A stretch of DNA of 64,000 nucleotides from Tubulanus polymorphus. Taxonomy: Eukaryota; Nemertea; Palaeonemertea; Tubulaniformes; Tubulanidae. Shown one piece after another: positions 1 through 13,604 of this stretch. A model generated the notes under the pieces. That model saw only the letters and a list, made by a program, of their open reading frames with translations, was not told the DNA's origin and ran no database searches. Both the position numbers and the translations under genes were made by a program. The stretch is from positions 11,096,278-11,160,277 of the forward strand of contig NC_134030.1 of NCBI RefSeq assembly GCF_964204645.1, in the 5' to 3' direction. Within the stretch, counting starts at the first letter, position 1, and every line of letters starts with the position of its first letter.

Positions 1-2800
1 CCGTAAATGTGAATTACCAGTACGTCGAGGATGAGCATAGAAACACCCGCAGAAAAAAATCACTGTCGTACATTAAACAGCTATGCAGGCGAGCGGGTTT
101 AGATTTAAAAATAAAGACGATTGGTGCTTTGCCGATGCGGGCGAGTGCATTTATCTTTTTGATTTTTCTTAGGGACATTTTTCATGACGCGGGCGGCATT
201 TGACTTTCTTGAAAAACTAGGGTATTTCTTTGTGTTGCCTAATATATTTGAGTTAATGTTTGCATCTAGTGTTCATTTCTCAGGTATATTTGTGGACGCT
301 TGGCCTTGCTGTGAACAATAGGCCCACGGGGCTTATACCTTCATGACGCAGTAGAAGAAGAATGATTCAGTCAAAGTTTTACAGAAAGATTTACATTGAA
401 ACGATGTAACAAGTTTTAAATAGTTTCCGAAAAGAAATCCAAGATGGATGGCAACCCTGGTGGCCATACTTGAACTCAATTTTCAACAAGGGGTAGATAG
501 ACACCCCACCTACCAAAATTCTTACACCTAGTATCATGAAAATGTATCAAGAATTGCAGGCCGTTTCGTGCTAGAAATTCAAGATGGCTGACCTGGGGGC
601 CATTATTGAAAGCCGATGACCTCCAGAAACAAAAGGCATGGACAGCTTACCTAACTTGACCCTCGCACCGTTTTTCGCGGAAATCCATTAAGAATTCCGG
701 GCTGCATCGTGCAAACAAGAAATTCAAGATGGCCACCCAAATGGCAGCCGTATTTGATCACCGATGACATTTTTTTACAATAGGGGTGGAAATCGTGCCA
801 GACCCAATCTTCAAGCGAAATTTCACACTACATTGATAAGATTAAAGTATTTATTCGTTTGACAAATCTTCCTCTGAACTCCCACCATCAAGTTATCAGT
901 GGTGATACGAAAATGACGTCGTCGACTCACTACCATCTTTAAGGTAAAAATGGTTTTAAGAATTTAGCGCGGATGTTTAGGCAAAAAGGGTATTTCGTAG
1001 ACGAATTCTATCACGTCGCTGACATCTTCAGTGTGTCACATAGACTGCATAGTCCTTCCTCCCAGTGGGTTCGTATCTTCCGTTTTCGATTGGAAATTTT
1101 TAATTTTGAGCAATGAAAGCGGCAAAAATCGTTCCGAGGTGAGATATTTCTCAAAGCCCCATTCACTTTTGAAACGTTTATAACATATACGTATAGTAGA
1201 TAAATAATGATCAGTAGCTCCGACGTGTAGGGCAAAACCTGTTCAGGAGGAATTCGTCCTACTTCGTTCTAGTTAAACAAAAAGTCTTGGTGTTGATCTT
1301 TTAATTTTGACAGTTACTTGAAAAGGGTTAGTCGAACTCTCTTAGACGGTTCAGGTTTAAAAGAAACCCCAATTTCACATGACGCTTTAGTTATTGTTGG
1401 TGGAAACAAATCCGATTTGAGCAGAAGATGGATCGCATTCTGGGAGATTTTGTAAGTCTGGTCACATCCTGTTAAGTGCATCCTTGGGAACCGGTTGTCA
1501 CTAAGGTCTATGTAGGCCTGTGTACATTTTCGTCGCTAGTCCATTGCCACAGGTCTACTATGAAGGCTGCTGCCACAACTTTTGTCGCATCAGGAGTCGA
1601 GGCCGCTGAACCGAGGTTTTTACCTCATCTGGAGTCAACTCGTGTTTCTAAGTACCGATTCATCATACATCATAGATTACGTTCGTTAGATACGTACGTC
1701 TGAGGAGCTTTCGGTTGCCTCACTCCCACGACATTTAGTATCTTATTCCTCAGACATACAAGAATTCAATAAATATCAAGTACGCAGTAATTTTTGGGGT
1801 AGCAATTTCGTGGCTGGTGGGCCATTGTGACCCGTTTTACCTGCTGATGTTAGTGTGTTGAGACTAATTTTGAATGAATTTAAGATTCCACCCAAGTAGG
1901 ATCCGATCCACTCGAATAACCGTTCCAAGGGGAAGGGGGATTTCTACCCAGGGGTTTTCCACCTTGTTGGATTATACTGATGATAGAGGGTTTCCTGTAG
2001 AGGGCTAGCTCTTAGGGTTTGCTTAAGGGTGGTCAGGATTAGGGTTTTCGGTATCCATTCAAAGTAAAGCAAACATCCAGAAAAAAACTGATGAATGCAG
2101 TAAAAACGAAAAAGAACGAATAGAGCAAATAGAATAATGATTTTACCATGAATGATTAATTCGTTATGTGTCGTATGTTCTACAAAACATAAATCTTAGG
2201 ATGAAAACATTTCAAAACAATTTTTCAACGTTTCTAGAAGTAGAAATCTGCATTTCGCTATTGGCAAACATATCTTCAAAGCGATTTTAAATGGTTTGAA
2301 TGATTAACGTATCATCTATCACTGACTAGATATCGTTCGAGAACGTCAGGTGGTGTGGTGGTGATAACGAAGAGCTTCAATGTAGTATTTAAATGGACAT
2401 CAGTCGGCAATGACACGCTAACGGTCGACAGAGTAGAAAAGTGGGAATAATATTGACGGTAAGATATTCGAACGTTTATGTATATATTTGTAAATTGTAC
2501 CGAAAACACAATAAAGAGGTTTTATTCTTTTGGTATTTTGTATCTACATGTATAACCAAATAACGAACATTATTTGTGCGACTATTGGAGGTTTCTAGAA
2601 ATGTCGTTGATTTTTTTTGCTAAACAGCAAAGATGAACAAAATCTTCATGATCATTGAAATGGGTATAACATGTATGCTACAATGATTATTACAAAAAAG
2701 TAATATTTTCCCGCGACTATTGAAGATAAAACAATTTCATCAACATTCTCCCAAAAAGTTAGTCTTCGACTTAACCACTGATTTCGATTTCAAATATTTC
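1..2800. other. Gene-free left flank
   Basis: No reading frame here resembles a known family, and the open frames are short and lack splice-site support. The stretch contains the degenerate direct repeats at 439-770 and is otherwise unremarkable AT-rich sequence. A region just before 2814 ends in TTTAG directly ahead of the ATG of the next gene, so an upstream 5' UTR exon of that gene could lie in here, but I cannot place it. Confidence 0.5.
439..770 (+). repeat. Three degenerate direct repeats, about 140 bp apart
   Basis: The phrase CAAGATGG followed by GGCCAT/GGCAGC and TTGAA/TTGATC occurs at about 439, 578 and 726, with spacings of about 139 and 148 bp. The second and third copies also share CCGATGAC. 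The copies are too diverged to be a recent satellite. They look like remnants of a dispersed repeat or an old tandem duplication. No protein is implied. Confidence 0.5.
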
Positions 2801-2813
2801 ATTTCATGTTTAG

Positions 2814-4313
2814 ATGCAAATCATGCTATTAACCGCCTCAGTGTTCATTCTCAATTTCCTGAATCTGTTGAACGCGGAGTACGGTAAAGACTTCTATCCA
2901 ATGCGTGTCACACTGAACGATCCTACAATAGAGGGTAAGTTGGGATTCTATCTTTCGAAGAACAAAATTTATTCATTTCAGTGAAGTTCAGTTGAAATAA
3001 AGATTAATACCAAAAGCGATTACTGAGTAGATGAAGGCCTGGCTGTTTTAAAATGGTAAATTGGTAAAATTTGCGTTTTCTTTCATGTTTGCTTTAGACC
3101 TCAACAATTACAAAACGTGAAGAAAAGCTTTTGCAATTCTTCTATCTAACACCCAAGAGGACAACATCACGCTATTATCAAATTGCTAAAGAGAGGCTAG
3201 AAACCAATGAAACGTCCTCAATCTGTTTATGAAGTCTAAAGAATTACAATCTTATTCTTTACAGTCTTAGTTGAATAGAAAGCTAACAACCGACCTTGTT
3301 AATCCGAAGAAAATGCTTTGAAAGGAATGCTTTGATATGATACTTGAATATGATACTAAAAAGACAGCTTAGAAAAGTCTTTCTTTGGGTGGAATTTGCT
3401 CTATTCGGGTTTTACCGAAAAAGACGATTGAAATGTAGTATTGAAATAATTGCTTGTATAAGCCTTGCTTTGGGTTGAATTTGCACTATTCATGTTCCCC
3501 AAAAATATGATGTTGTTGTTCCATAATGTTGATGTTCCATAAGAAATTTGGAATATTTTTAGTGAACTGTTCGGATAGCCATAAGAAATGTGAAGAATGG
3601 GCCAGCCTTGGAGAATGTAAGAAGAACCCAAAATATATGTTACTGAGTTGCAAAAAGGCCTGCGACGTCTGCAAACCAGGTTTGCTTCGAACTTCCCGTG
3701 ATTGTATATATTACGTTTGAAACATGTAACTCTATCTCACTGCTATAATGATCATTTTCATAACCGATCTGAAAACTCGCGAGTAACAGAGTGCAAGGAT
3801 GCGAACAAACTATGCACCGAATGGTCTTTAAAAGGCGATTGCCATAAGAATCCACAGTATATGTTCTATCATTGCCAAAAAGCATGCAAAGTTTGCGAGG
3901 CGCCAGAAGGTGAGAAGTTCGATTCTTTCAATTTAATTGAATGGTACTGGGGTACTGTCATACGATAATTGGCCAACGAACTATTTACAGTCTACTGTCA
4001 AGACGATAATGTCAATTGTCCGGAATGGATGCGTAATGGTGAATGTAAAAAGAACCCAAAATATATGTTATGGGAATGCAAAGACTCGTGTCATGTCTGT
4101 AAACAAAGTAAATACTTCACTTGTTCGAGTGAGAAATTTCATTTCTATGAGCCTACAAACTCTTTTACGAAACTACTATCTTATTTAGAATGTGTAGATG
4201 AAAATGAGTCTTGTGCATCGTGGGCTCGTGACAACGAATGTAAAACAAACCCTATGTTCATGTTATACAATTGCCAAAAGTCATGTGGAATTTGTGCTTC
4301 TACAAAGGAGTGA
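2814..4313 (+). CDS. Secreted protein with four tandem ShKT domains
   Basis: Five exons can be joined: 2814-2934, 3563-3679, 3790-3909, 3991-4107 and 4189-4313, giving 199 residues. Exon 1 encodes a signal peptide (MQIMLLTASVFILNFLNLL, then NA) and a short linker; each later exon encodes exactly one six-cysteine ShKT domain (pattern C-x-x-W-x-x-x-x-E/D-C-x-x-NP-x-Y/F-M-x-x-x-C-x-x-x-C-x-x-C). Introns are 81 to 628 bp, have GT/AG ends and all sit in phase 1, so every domain exon is symmetric, the usual signature of domain duplication. ShKT domains occur in secreted metalloproteases, cuticle and mucus proteins, and channel-blocking peptides; no catalytic domain is present here, so the role (matrix, immune or venom-like) is unknown. 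Domains 1 and 3 have a Lys-Tyr pair in the NPKYM motif, domain 2 has Gln-Tyr and domain 4 Met-Phe. The start is set by the signal peptide; an AG immediately before the ATG may be a 5' UTR splice acceptor. Confidence 0.85.
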
Positions 4314-5277
4314 ACAAGTAAGTGTAAGTAGTTATGGGTATCAGTCGATGACTTATCCAAATGACTTATTCCTGGTAAATTGATACAACGTAAGTTGTTA
4401 CATTAACTGATTTCATTCACCGCTGAATTTGGTCCGATGATCGAATATGCACACATGCATTATTTGTCACATAGCAAACTTACTTGACAAACGTTACTGA
4501 AACATAACTGTTCCGTCAGAGGCCGGACTCAAAAAGAAAACATCCTTGATAAAATAATCGGACTCGGTCTCGGTCTTTGTACTGCATCAGCCAGGGGTGA
4601 ATCGAAATATTTGAACAAGGGAGCATTCTCCCAGACATAAATGTCAATGAAAAACGCATTTTGCTGAAATTCGAAACTTGAAACTTAAAAGATGTGTGTA
4701 TTAGTTACAGTTATTTCTGGCAGACGCCGAAACAGTAATCAACAAAGATTTGAATCGCGGTTAGATTCATCATTGATATGATTGATATCACTAACAGAAC
4801 ATTTTCGAACATGGAGCAAGGGGAGCGGTGGAGCGCATCAGTCAATTGAATATTCAAAACAATTACGTTATAACAAAAACACATGCATCTTTGGTAATAG
4901 CTATGATTCTTGTCTCACTTTTCAGGTCAGAAGATGTAAGGAAGGGTGGAAGGGCGAAACCGTGTTTTGATTTTGATTGGAACTTAACTTCATCCTCGAA
5001 TACCCGAATAAACTAAATAAATGTATATATTCTCATTTTCATCAAGCTCGTACCGTACAATAAAGCTTATCGAATTCTCTAAAGTCTTCAGTCCTTAAAA
5101 GAATTGAGAGATATATAACCAATAACCATACAATGACAATATACATGTTTAAATTACCAATGTTCACGAATCATCTGAGTTAACAGTGTTACGGAACAAA
5201 ACGTGGTTCCGAACGGACGCAATAAAATGTTTCATTGATCTTAACATGTTAGGCACAAAGAATGTTATACATAGGCT
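4314..5277. other. Intergenic gap between convergent genes
   Basis: This stretch separates the 3' end of the ShKT gene from the 3' end of the minus-strand receptor gene. It holds a candidate poly(A) signal for the plus-strand gene, AATAAA at 5007-5012, followed closely by AAATAAAT. I see no further coding sequence. Confidence 0.4.
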
Positions 5278-8200
5278 TTATCGTGTCCTCATAAGCCGTT
5301 TATTTTTAGCTCGTATGGATTTTATATCGATGGTAAGTATAGTGTATAAAAGGGGATTTAAAGAGGAGTTAATTGGAAGGAAAAGAACTGCCAGCCAAGC
5401 TGCCAACTGTTTCGGGATTTCAACGAGGAGAACAACACAAAACTGAACTATTATGAGAGGCAACCAACAAGAAAGATTACAAAGATTGATCACTAATCCC
5501 CTTCGTGCCAAGATTAACTCCGTAGGATCCACCCTACCCGAACCAGATCTACTCCCAGATACAAGTTTAAACATTTGCCCATACGTCAGAACTATCGAGG
5601 CCAGTATAATCGTGTTTAATAAGGCGAAAATGGCAAAAGAATAGTGCCACGCATTGACATCTATAGAAAGAAGATTCATAGGAAGGCAAATGCCACTTGT
5701 TCCATAGAAGTTGTCCCCAAAGTATGTGGAAGTCGAAACCGGTACTATCGCAATGGTACATAAAATGAGCCAACATACGCAGCAAATGCCAGATATGTAT
5801 TTCGGAGACGTAAGTAGTTTTCCAGAAAAGGGATCTACAATACTAGAATACCTATGACGCGTCAAAATTAGCAGAAAAGTTAAAGAGCCTTCACATGAAA
5901 TAGTCGCTGAGATTCCAGCAAGAGAACACACCGCACTACTTGTCCACGTTTCAGCGTGCAGGAAGTAATTACCCCTATAGATGTAATCGGCCCGAGCGAT
6001 CGAAAACAAATAAATCGACATTAGAAAATCACATGCTGCTATATTCATTATGAGAATGTTAGAAGATGGGTTACGGGTTTCGGATGATGAGAGTTGTATT
6101 GATCGAAAACGAAGCAAAAAGACAACGGTATTACTGAAAAAACTGAAGGAAGCGATACACCAAACGATCGCTCTGAGAGCTACATTATTCATTAAGTCAG
6201 AGCACGATGAAAATGGGTCAGCTTTTGGTAGACATCGGTCTATATTCGGAACCATACAGCAAAATTTATATGCATTCGAAACCAGAAAATCCAATGATGT
6301 CAGATTGCTAAATACATTCCTTTCAACATTAATCAATTTAGCATTATTAGTTATGTCTAGTACTTTCAGCGTAACTAACCCTAAGAAAGCGTACCTTGAA
6401 ATATGGCTAATCTTGTTACTACTAACATTTAATACTAACAATGTTCGTAATCCCTTGAAAATCTCATCACCGAGAACCGAAATATTTAGCCCATGAATAT
6501 CAAGGACATCAACAGAAATTAAACCTTGAAAACTACCCCCCTCGACGTAGGTTAGCGGATTCCCACTGATTAAAAGCTCTTTCAGACTGTACAGACCGGC
6601 GAATGTGTTTTCAGATAATGACGTTATATGATTATACGTGAGGTCCAATGTATAAAGATTTTTCAAGTTTCTAAAACCATTTGCAACAATGAAAGGCAAA
6701 CCATTACGCGAAATATCGAGGAAGCGAATATATACGAAGGACAAAAATGTCGACGCGTTAAGATGTAATTGATTATTTGACAAAATCAACGCCCTAATAA
6801 TGTGCGGAAAAATATGAGGAATTTCTTTCAAACTAGCATTACTGCAATCGACGAAATAGCCTTTGCATTCACAACGGATTGGACACGTAAAGTTACAGTA
6901 AGCCTCGTCGTCTGTAGTGTGTTTACAATTAACGATTCCGTTACAAACTTCAGACTGTGGGATACATCGATTTTCGAAACCGCATTTAAACATACCAGGG
7001 CAGGATAGAGTGGAACAGTTATGTTCATCTTCGGAATTTGGGCAATCGGGCTGGTTATCACATACCTGTCTCATTGGTATACAGTAAGATGCCGGACATT
7101 TTACGGTACCGGATGGGCATTCAAAGTCAGTACATCTCAGTAAATGTTCAAGGTTTCTACATGCCGGATAACCAAACTGATTTCTTTCTAAAATACACCT
7201 TTGACGTCTCGAATAACAATGAGGAAAATCTAAAATACATCTCTGTTCATCCATTTCGTGACAGAGATCCGTAAAATTAGTCGTACAGTGGTTTTCATTA
7301 TCACATTGGATAAAGGGTGTCAGTTCATCTTTCAATGTTTCATCTTCTTCGTCGCTGCCAATACAATCTACGACACCATCCTGATGCAACTGGGAATTTA
7401 TACAATCGCCGTTGTTACAAACGAATCCGTTGCAAATTTTCGGACTGCATCCCACTTCATCGGATTTATCTCGACAGTTGGCTATTCCGTCACATTGTTC
7501 AAATACAGATACGCATTGACCACTTTTACATTGAAATTGGCTAGAAACGCATGGAGGATGGTAGCACAACTTCTCATCTGAGCCATCAAGGCAATCATCC
7601 ACAAAGTCACAGATACCACTTATTGATATAATTTCTCCATCATTGCAATGAAAGAGGCTGCGTGAATCAGATTGTGTACAATTGACTTCATCTCCACCAC
7701 GACGACAGTCTTCTTTGCTATCACACACGCGATGTTTGCTAATGCACTTCTGCTCTTTACATTTGAATTGCCACGATTTACAATCTCTTTTCGGTTCTAA
7801 CCACACTTTGGTTGCGTTTGGGGAACATAACACAGAATGTACTTTGATTGTTGGTTTATCAAACCAATGTTGGACTGACCAATAAACTGAATTGATGTGA
7901 GTGATTTCATTCCTTTTAAGAAGTGGCATTACTATTCGGTTGTCATTGATCAATATAGCACCGTATAGGGGCTCGTAGAGAAATCTTGCAATTAATACTT
8001 CAATGTCTTCATCAGCTTGTATTACACCTATTTCACCTCCAATACCATGACACATATCTCTAGCACGTCTAGTGTCCAATCCCACTTGGTTGACCCAGTC
8101 TGTCAGTACTTGATAACACTGGCCAACAACGCTTAACCAACCTATTTCACACACTGACTTATTAGTTGACATTGACTCAATATTTCTATTTCTAATATAT

Positions 8201-11200
8201 CCAGTGGAAAATATACTGGTGTCAGTGAAGTTAAAATCAATTCTTGTCTCGTTATTTAGTGGTGAGAGAAGTGTCGAATTGTCAAATGCCCACGAGCGAC
8301 TTCCTTTCGATTCACAAATGAAACTCGAATGCGATACGACGACAAAACAAGGGAAACGAACCCAGTTCGCAGATCCTCGTGGATTATTTATTACCATCGC
8401 CGTGCACGCCATATAATCGTCATTCATTGGTTGTCTGCCGCGTGGAGATATCAGATTTTGTAATACCTCTGGTATTGTTTCATTACGTGCTGGTTTATAC
8501 CACTCAACGTAGCTCAATGGTTTTCCATCAGTCCATGCGTAGAAACCAGTATTTGTCTAGAAAAACATATAAATGCAGGTGTAGTCGTTTTTGATCTCTA
8601 ATAAATTATCGAACTAGACGTAACTATACCAACATGTAGGCAAGTATTAAGGCCTCTGACTCATTCAGCGAACTTTGCATTTTTTCATTGTTAAAAAATG
8701 AAAATACCCATACTTTTAGAAAAAGGCCAACTTTTAGCTGAAAAGGCTCAATTTTCCCAACTTTCAAACATCCTGCTCTGATTGACACATTCATATTTAA
8801 TGTGGTACACTAGCATACAAAAAGCTTTTTAATCTGAGATCAACAAAACCTCCTTAGAAATCACAAAAAACCTTGGGGAATGTGACTATTGAGGAATAGG
8901 CTCACAACGTTTGCCACATTAACGTAAGTCGTGGCATTTAAAAAACTATAAATGACCGGTAGAATTCCAAATTAATGCAATGGACAACCTCGGGAACGAA
9001 TGATCATGACCGGTACGCTACCTGATATTTTAGTCCAATCATGATAATAACTTCTTCCATGGAAAATGCCTTGTTAAGATACTTCGTCCCGAGTAAGTTC
9101 TTTATGGAGGTCATCTCGTCTTCAGAGTTAACGCTGAGAAGATGTCCACCATATTTCTGTCTACAGTATATTTCAGCATTCTCCCAATTGAGACCATCAC
9201 GTTTGGTATGTTTGACGCAAGAAAATCCTGTATCTAGAAAGTCCAATTGACAGGCTTTTTTAGACGATTCGACTGGTATTGCCCGATCTATAGTAAACTG
9301 CATTAGGAACTTTGGGATCCTCTTTGCAACTTCAAACCACAGATCTGTAACTTTCAGACTGTGGAACACTATTCCAGAATGAGCACTAGCACCACATAGT
9401 TCATGTACATGTAGAGTAGAACTACTTGAGTATAATTCGACGATTTGTTTGAAAATAATAGAGTCATATTCTGACGACGATGACTTAACGCACGGTGCCG
9501 TTGTAATATGCTTAAATAAGAATCTGTAGTAACGGAAACGCGTTAGACCAAATACAAGATTAGAGAAACTATAAGAAATCGTTTCGGAAACCCAGCCTGC
9601 CGATCCTGGAAAGTTAGGTGAAAGTATAATACCGCATTCGAGTAATTTCGGACGATCTTTATTGTTAATCTTGTGAGGACCTTTTACTGCTGTGCATTTA
9701 CGTCGTAGTTTGACTATAAAATGATATCTCCAAAAAAGATCTGCACCCCGAAATCGTATTGTGTGAGAGGTGATACTGTTGTTGAGCGACTGTTTACTCA
9801 GATGTAACATTCTCCTACATCCCACGGCATAACGATCGTTCGAATAACATCTGTCGACTTCATATGCCTGCTTTGATATTACCTGAATGCTTATTTTTCT
9901 ATATCGGCGATTTTGAGGCGCAATCGTAATGCAGCTTGATGATATGTTTATCACATTTTCTTCTTGAAGAACATATCCATCGCAGTCAGTCGGTCGAAAT
10001 CTAATGTACGACGGGCTTCCTGTCCAATCACGCGATATTAGTTCATTATCCCAGTTATAAGCATATCCTACTATAGTAGCTAGACCACTTGCTACGATTA
10101 AGCTGACGATATTACGGCCGTATTTGCCAATTCTAGGACAGTACGGCCCATAGGGTCTTGTCGAAATGTTGCCACCATCGTATATGTAAAATCCAGCTCG
10201 TTCGCAATTTTGTGAGCGCACCGTTAGTGCAAAACTCTCTTCATAAATATCGATTTTCTCCTCAAAACTTTTCTTATTTATACGATAACTTAATGTATTT
10301 TGCTGCGATTTTGGGAACAAATCTTTGGCATGCATGAACCACGATCCCTGACGATCAGAATACAGCTGTAAAAGATCATCATTTTAAGTACATAGATTTG
10401 AATGTTCATTTGTATGAAACTAATTCAATAATTCATGACGAGGTACTTACGTAGGCATAGGGAACGTTGACTTTTATTTCTGACATCGAAAAAGATTTCA
10501 CTTTGAAGGTAAGATCTATTTTGGTCAATCGAACATTAGGCCTAATAAGCGTGCACAGAATGATAACAAAGCCACTGGAGTTAACAGTAAGTGATTCGAC
10601 ATAGTTTTTGCCGATTAAGATATCAGTTCCCACAACGTGTACGCCTTCAATTTTATAGACACCAATGACGCCATATTCAGAGGGATCCCGCGTCCAGTTG
10701 AAGACAGAGTAGTGTAAAACATCCAGAGTGAAAGACCAGCAATGTAACTGCCTTGATCGTGTAATCACGTGTAGAGTTTTTTCATTGGGAATCAAGATTC
10801 CAGATTCCTTATGACTTATATGAAACAACGGATTAGAGACGTTCCAATCGGATATTTTATACATTTGAACTGATAGATATGACTTGAAGTCTATGTTAAT
10901 TCCATGCGAAACTGTAATGATGGCTTTGTTAGTTCTAGTATAAAACGATGCTGGTGGATGTCCGGTTTGTTCATTTATCAGAGCAATTGGTTCACTAGCG
11001 TTCCATCCGTCATAAATTAGAACAGTCGACTCGAGATTTGCGCCGGGATTCAATTCGAATGTTAATTGTATAAATGTTATGTTTAAAGCGAAGCCATTCG
11101 GTATTCCGGGCCATTCCAAAAATAATTCACATCGCCCGAAACGTATATAGAACTTGTACCCGGTTATCGATTGTAATTCATTCAATCTATGCGTGCCTAA

Positions 11201-11665
11201 TCTGCAGCCAGAAATTAATTTCAAGCGTCGTCGTTCCAAGTGATAGATAATATAAGCTCGGCTGCCCAGTCTGCTATCGACGTGACTTCTAAACCGCAAC
11301 GAGAACGAATCTTTACGATGTATTTCGCGCTTTCCTTTGCCGCAGAATACGCTATCTGACTCGACCATATGTATATAGTTATCCTTACAGAATATTGACG
11401 GTGAAATATCGTAGTACAGTTCGACACGGAAAATTCCGGACGAAGAGCTGTTTATGAACCAGTCGCATTCAATACCGCGCACGAAGGATGGGTAATCCGG
11501 CGAAACGATGTACCCAGACGTAGAGTCGATGGCATGCCATGTGTTGTTGCAAGACGAGGCCACCGAAACAGACGATTCATCGGCGTATGCGAGGTTTATT
11601 CGACAGACGGTCAGCCACACTACCGAAAACAACAGCGTTTCGAGTCGCTCAATCGAGGAAATCAT
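5278..11665 (-). CDS. GRL101-like 7TM receptor with CUB, C-type lectin, LDLa and LRR domains
   Basis: Three exons join in phase 0: 11665-10451, 10365-9022 and 8556-5278 (about 1,945 residues). Splice sites are clear: donors GTAAGT at 10450 and GTAGCG at 9021, acceptors TTTTACAG and TTTTTCTAG. The first Met of the open frame is 23 codons upstream (11734); I chose 11665 because a signal peptide (MISSIERLETLLFSVVWLTV...) follows. Order of modules: a clear CUB domain (SPDYPSF, FCGKGK) and two or three weaker CUB-like segments in exons 1-2; a C-type lectin fold at about 777-936 that is split by the last intron (MIGLKYQ / TNTGFYAWTDGKPLSYVEW); a second lectin-like segment at 989-1112; about six LDLa repeats at 1112-1407 (SDE motifs), the fourth degenerate; an LRR N-cap and about seven LRRs at 1411-1611; and a rhodopsin-type 7TM bundle at 1645-1926. 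TM3 ends in LTRHRY instead of DRY, and TM7 keeps NPLLY. The LDLa-LRR-7TM core is that of snail GRL101 and relaxin-type LGRs; the ligand is unknown. Confidence 0.85.
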
Positions 11666-11734
11666 CACAACGCAATGAATAGATCTACTATGGACCAAAA
11701 CGTACGTAAGTATAAAGAAATCCCATTCATCCAA

Positions 11735-13286
11735 TCAAAATATTCGCTGGTTGTTTTGAGATTATATATAATTATATATAATTTCATTTTCGATATAATT
11801 TATTCGGGAAGGTCAATCGATTTGTTATTTCAAATAATCATCATAGTTAATGAACAGATACGAACTTTTCAAAAACCATTATGATACTTTCAACCATCTT
11901 TTTCTTTTCTCATCTGGTTAGAAATACAAGCAATGGTTATAGTAAGAGAACCAAATCTGTTTGACGTATACTGCAACAGTTATTTTCTATTGCTAGGGTA
12001 TCCGAGGATTTCAAAAAATATCATTGCCAACCCGCAATTTTAGTACCTCACCACCAGCATCCCCTAGTGGTCACTATAGGGAAGATATTGTTATAATAGC
12101 AATTTTTTAATCATAGCTTGTTTTCAGTAGGAATTTACGTGGAACCTGCCAATGTAGTTTTATTTTTATTAGATTGTGCATATTAGGAGACCTAATTTGG
12201 AAAAAAACTCAGCAAGTTTTATTGGAGTAATAAAAGAATTTCTCAGTTTTTTTCTCTTCCAAATTGAACGTTTCTCCAGCGCAAAAGTAGGGTCCTTATG
12301 AGTAGTCGTTTTTCCAAAACCATTTATGAAGTAAAAACTGCAATTCAACATGCCTTACTTTCAGTACTCCTTTAAATAGCTACTTTTGGAAGTGTTTCAG
12401 TGTTGTGTTTTCTACATATATAGAATAATGTGATATATTATTGATAAAGTAATTTTCACTCCATTGAAAGAATGAAAAAAAACATACATTGAACGACAAT
12501 TTGATATAACTTTTAAGATATTCTAGAGTAAATTCCTTGTTTTAAGACGTTTAGTATGTTCTTGATTTTAAATACGAATAATATCAACGGAGATTAAATT
12601 AGTTTCGATCTAGTATTAGCATTGACCACGCCCATGTTCATGGCATACTAGTATATATATTTCCATCATATTGATATTTTGCAGCGTCTTGCTGTGTATG
12701 GAAAATTCTCATATCTACGGCATCAATATCACGTCGATATGAAAACGTTAATGAAAAAAATCTCCCAGTATTATACATGTATTTATATATTAAATTGATA
12801 ATGAGATGAGCGTTTGTCAATAATATTCTAAAAGAAAAAAAAATCAAGTCGATTTAGATGTAATTTTTCCCCGAATAAATCTAAAATAAGCTTCGGGTGA
12901 ACTATAAATCGGTAATTACAAGGACAGTATTGTTTTCTCTATACTACATATCATATAACATATATTATATCTACTCATCACATACAAACTTGTAGGATGA
13001 GGATACTTTACAGATTTTAACTGATATCAATCTACTGTCTACCTGTCGTCGGAAGAACCGATTACAAAAATCCTAAAAATTAAAAAGCTTCTTTAACCCT
13101 GCTGGGAAAAAATCTTTCTGCGGTTGAATTATTTCATCGTTAAGGCACCCTCATTTATTATTGATATCATGAGCTGTTCGCAAAGAGATGTAATGTATTT
13201 GGAAATGCAAGGGTTGTTATTATTTTCATGACTTATACAATTCCTTCTTAGTCATTCCTAATGATTTGTAATAGTAACACAAGATC
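11735..13286. other. Gene-free region upstream of the receptor gene
   Basis: This is the 5' flank of the minus-strand receptor gene. It is strongly AT-rich with short homopolymers and small AT palindromes such as TATATATAATTATATATAA near 11763. I see no exon, RNA gene or clear promoter. Confidence 0.4.
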
Positions 13287-13604
13287 TAAGCAACTCGAAT
13301 CAACACGGATCGAATCGTCCATTTATTTAAGCAACGCGCCTACAACGATTTGCCTACAACGTCCTTTTATTTGACCAAATCGCCAAGGCGAGTACCCAAT
13401 GCGACCAAATCGCCCATCGAAGCGCTTTGATTCGATTTGCTACGACAGTGTGGCGTTCGGCGATAGATCAAACACAAAATGGCGGCTTTTTCAATCTTAG
13501 AAAATTCCGGTTCTGGCGAGTAGGGTCATTATTATTTATTTAAGGCGATTCGATTTGTACCACGTTACAGTAATCGACGGAGCTAAGCGATTTGATACGA
13601 GTTG
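13287..13604. mobile_element. MITE-like element with AAGCAACTCG terminal repeats
   Basis: AAGCAACTCGAATCAA near 13288 is matched in inverse orientation by TTTGATACGAGTTGCTT near 13590. The interior is rich in GCGATTTG/CAAATCGC words in both orientations (for example CCAAATCGCC, GCGATTCGATTTG). No reading frame is present. The inverted ends and lack of coding capacity suggest a non-autonomous DNA transposon. I could not find a convincing target duplication. Confidence 0.45.

Noticed and set aside
2814-4313. Calling the ShKT gene a venom toxin
   Set aside because: ShKT domains are widespread in ordinary secreted proteins; only sequence similarity of the fold is visible, with no evidence for gland expression or channel block.
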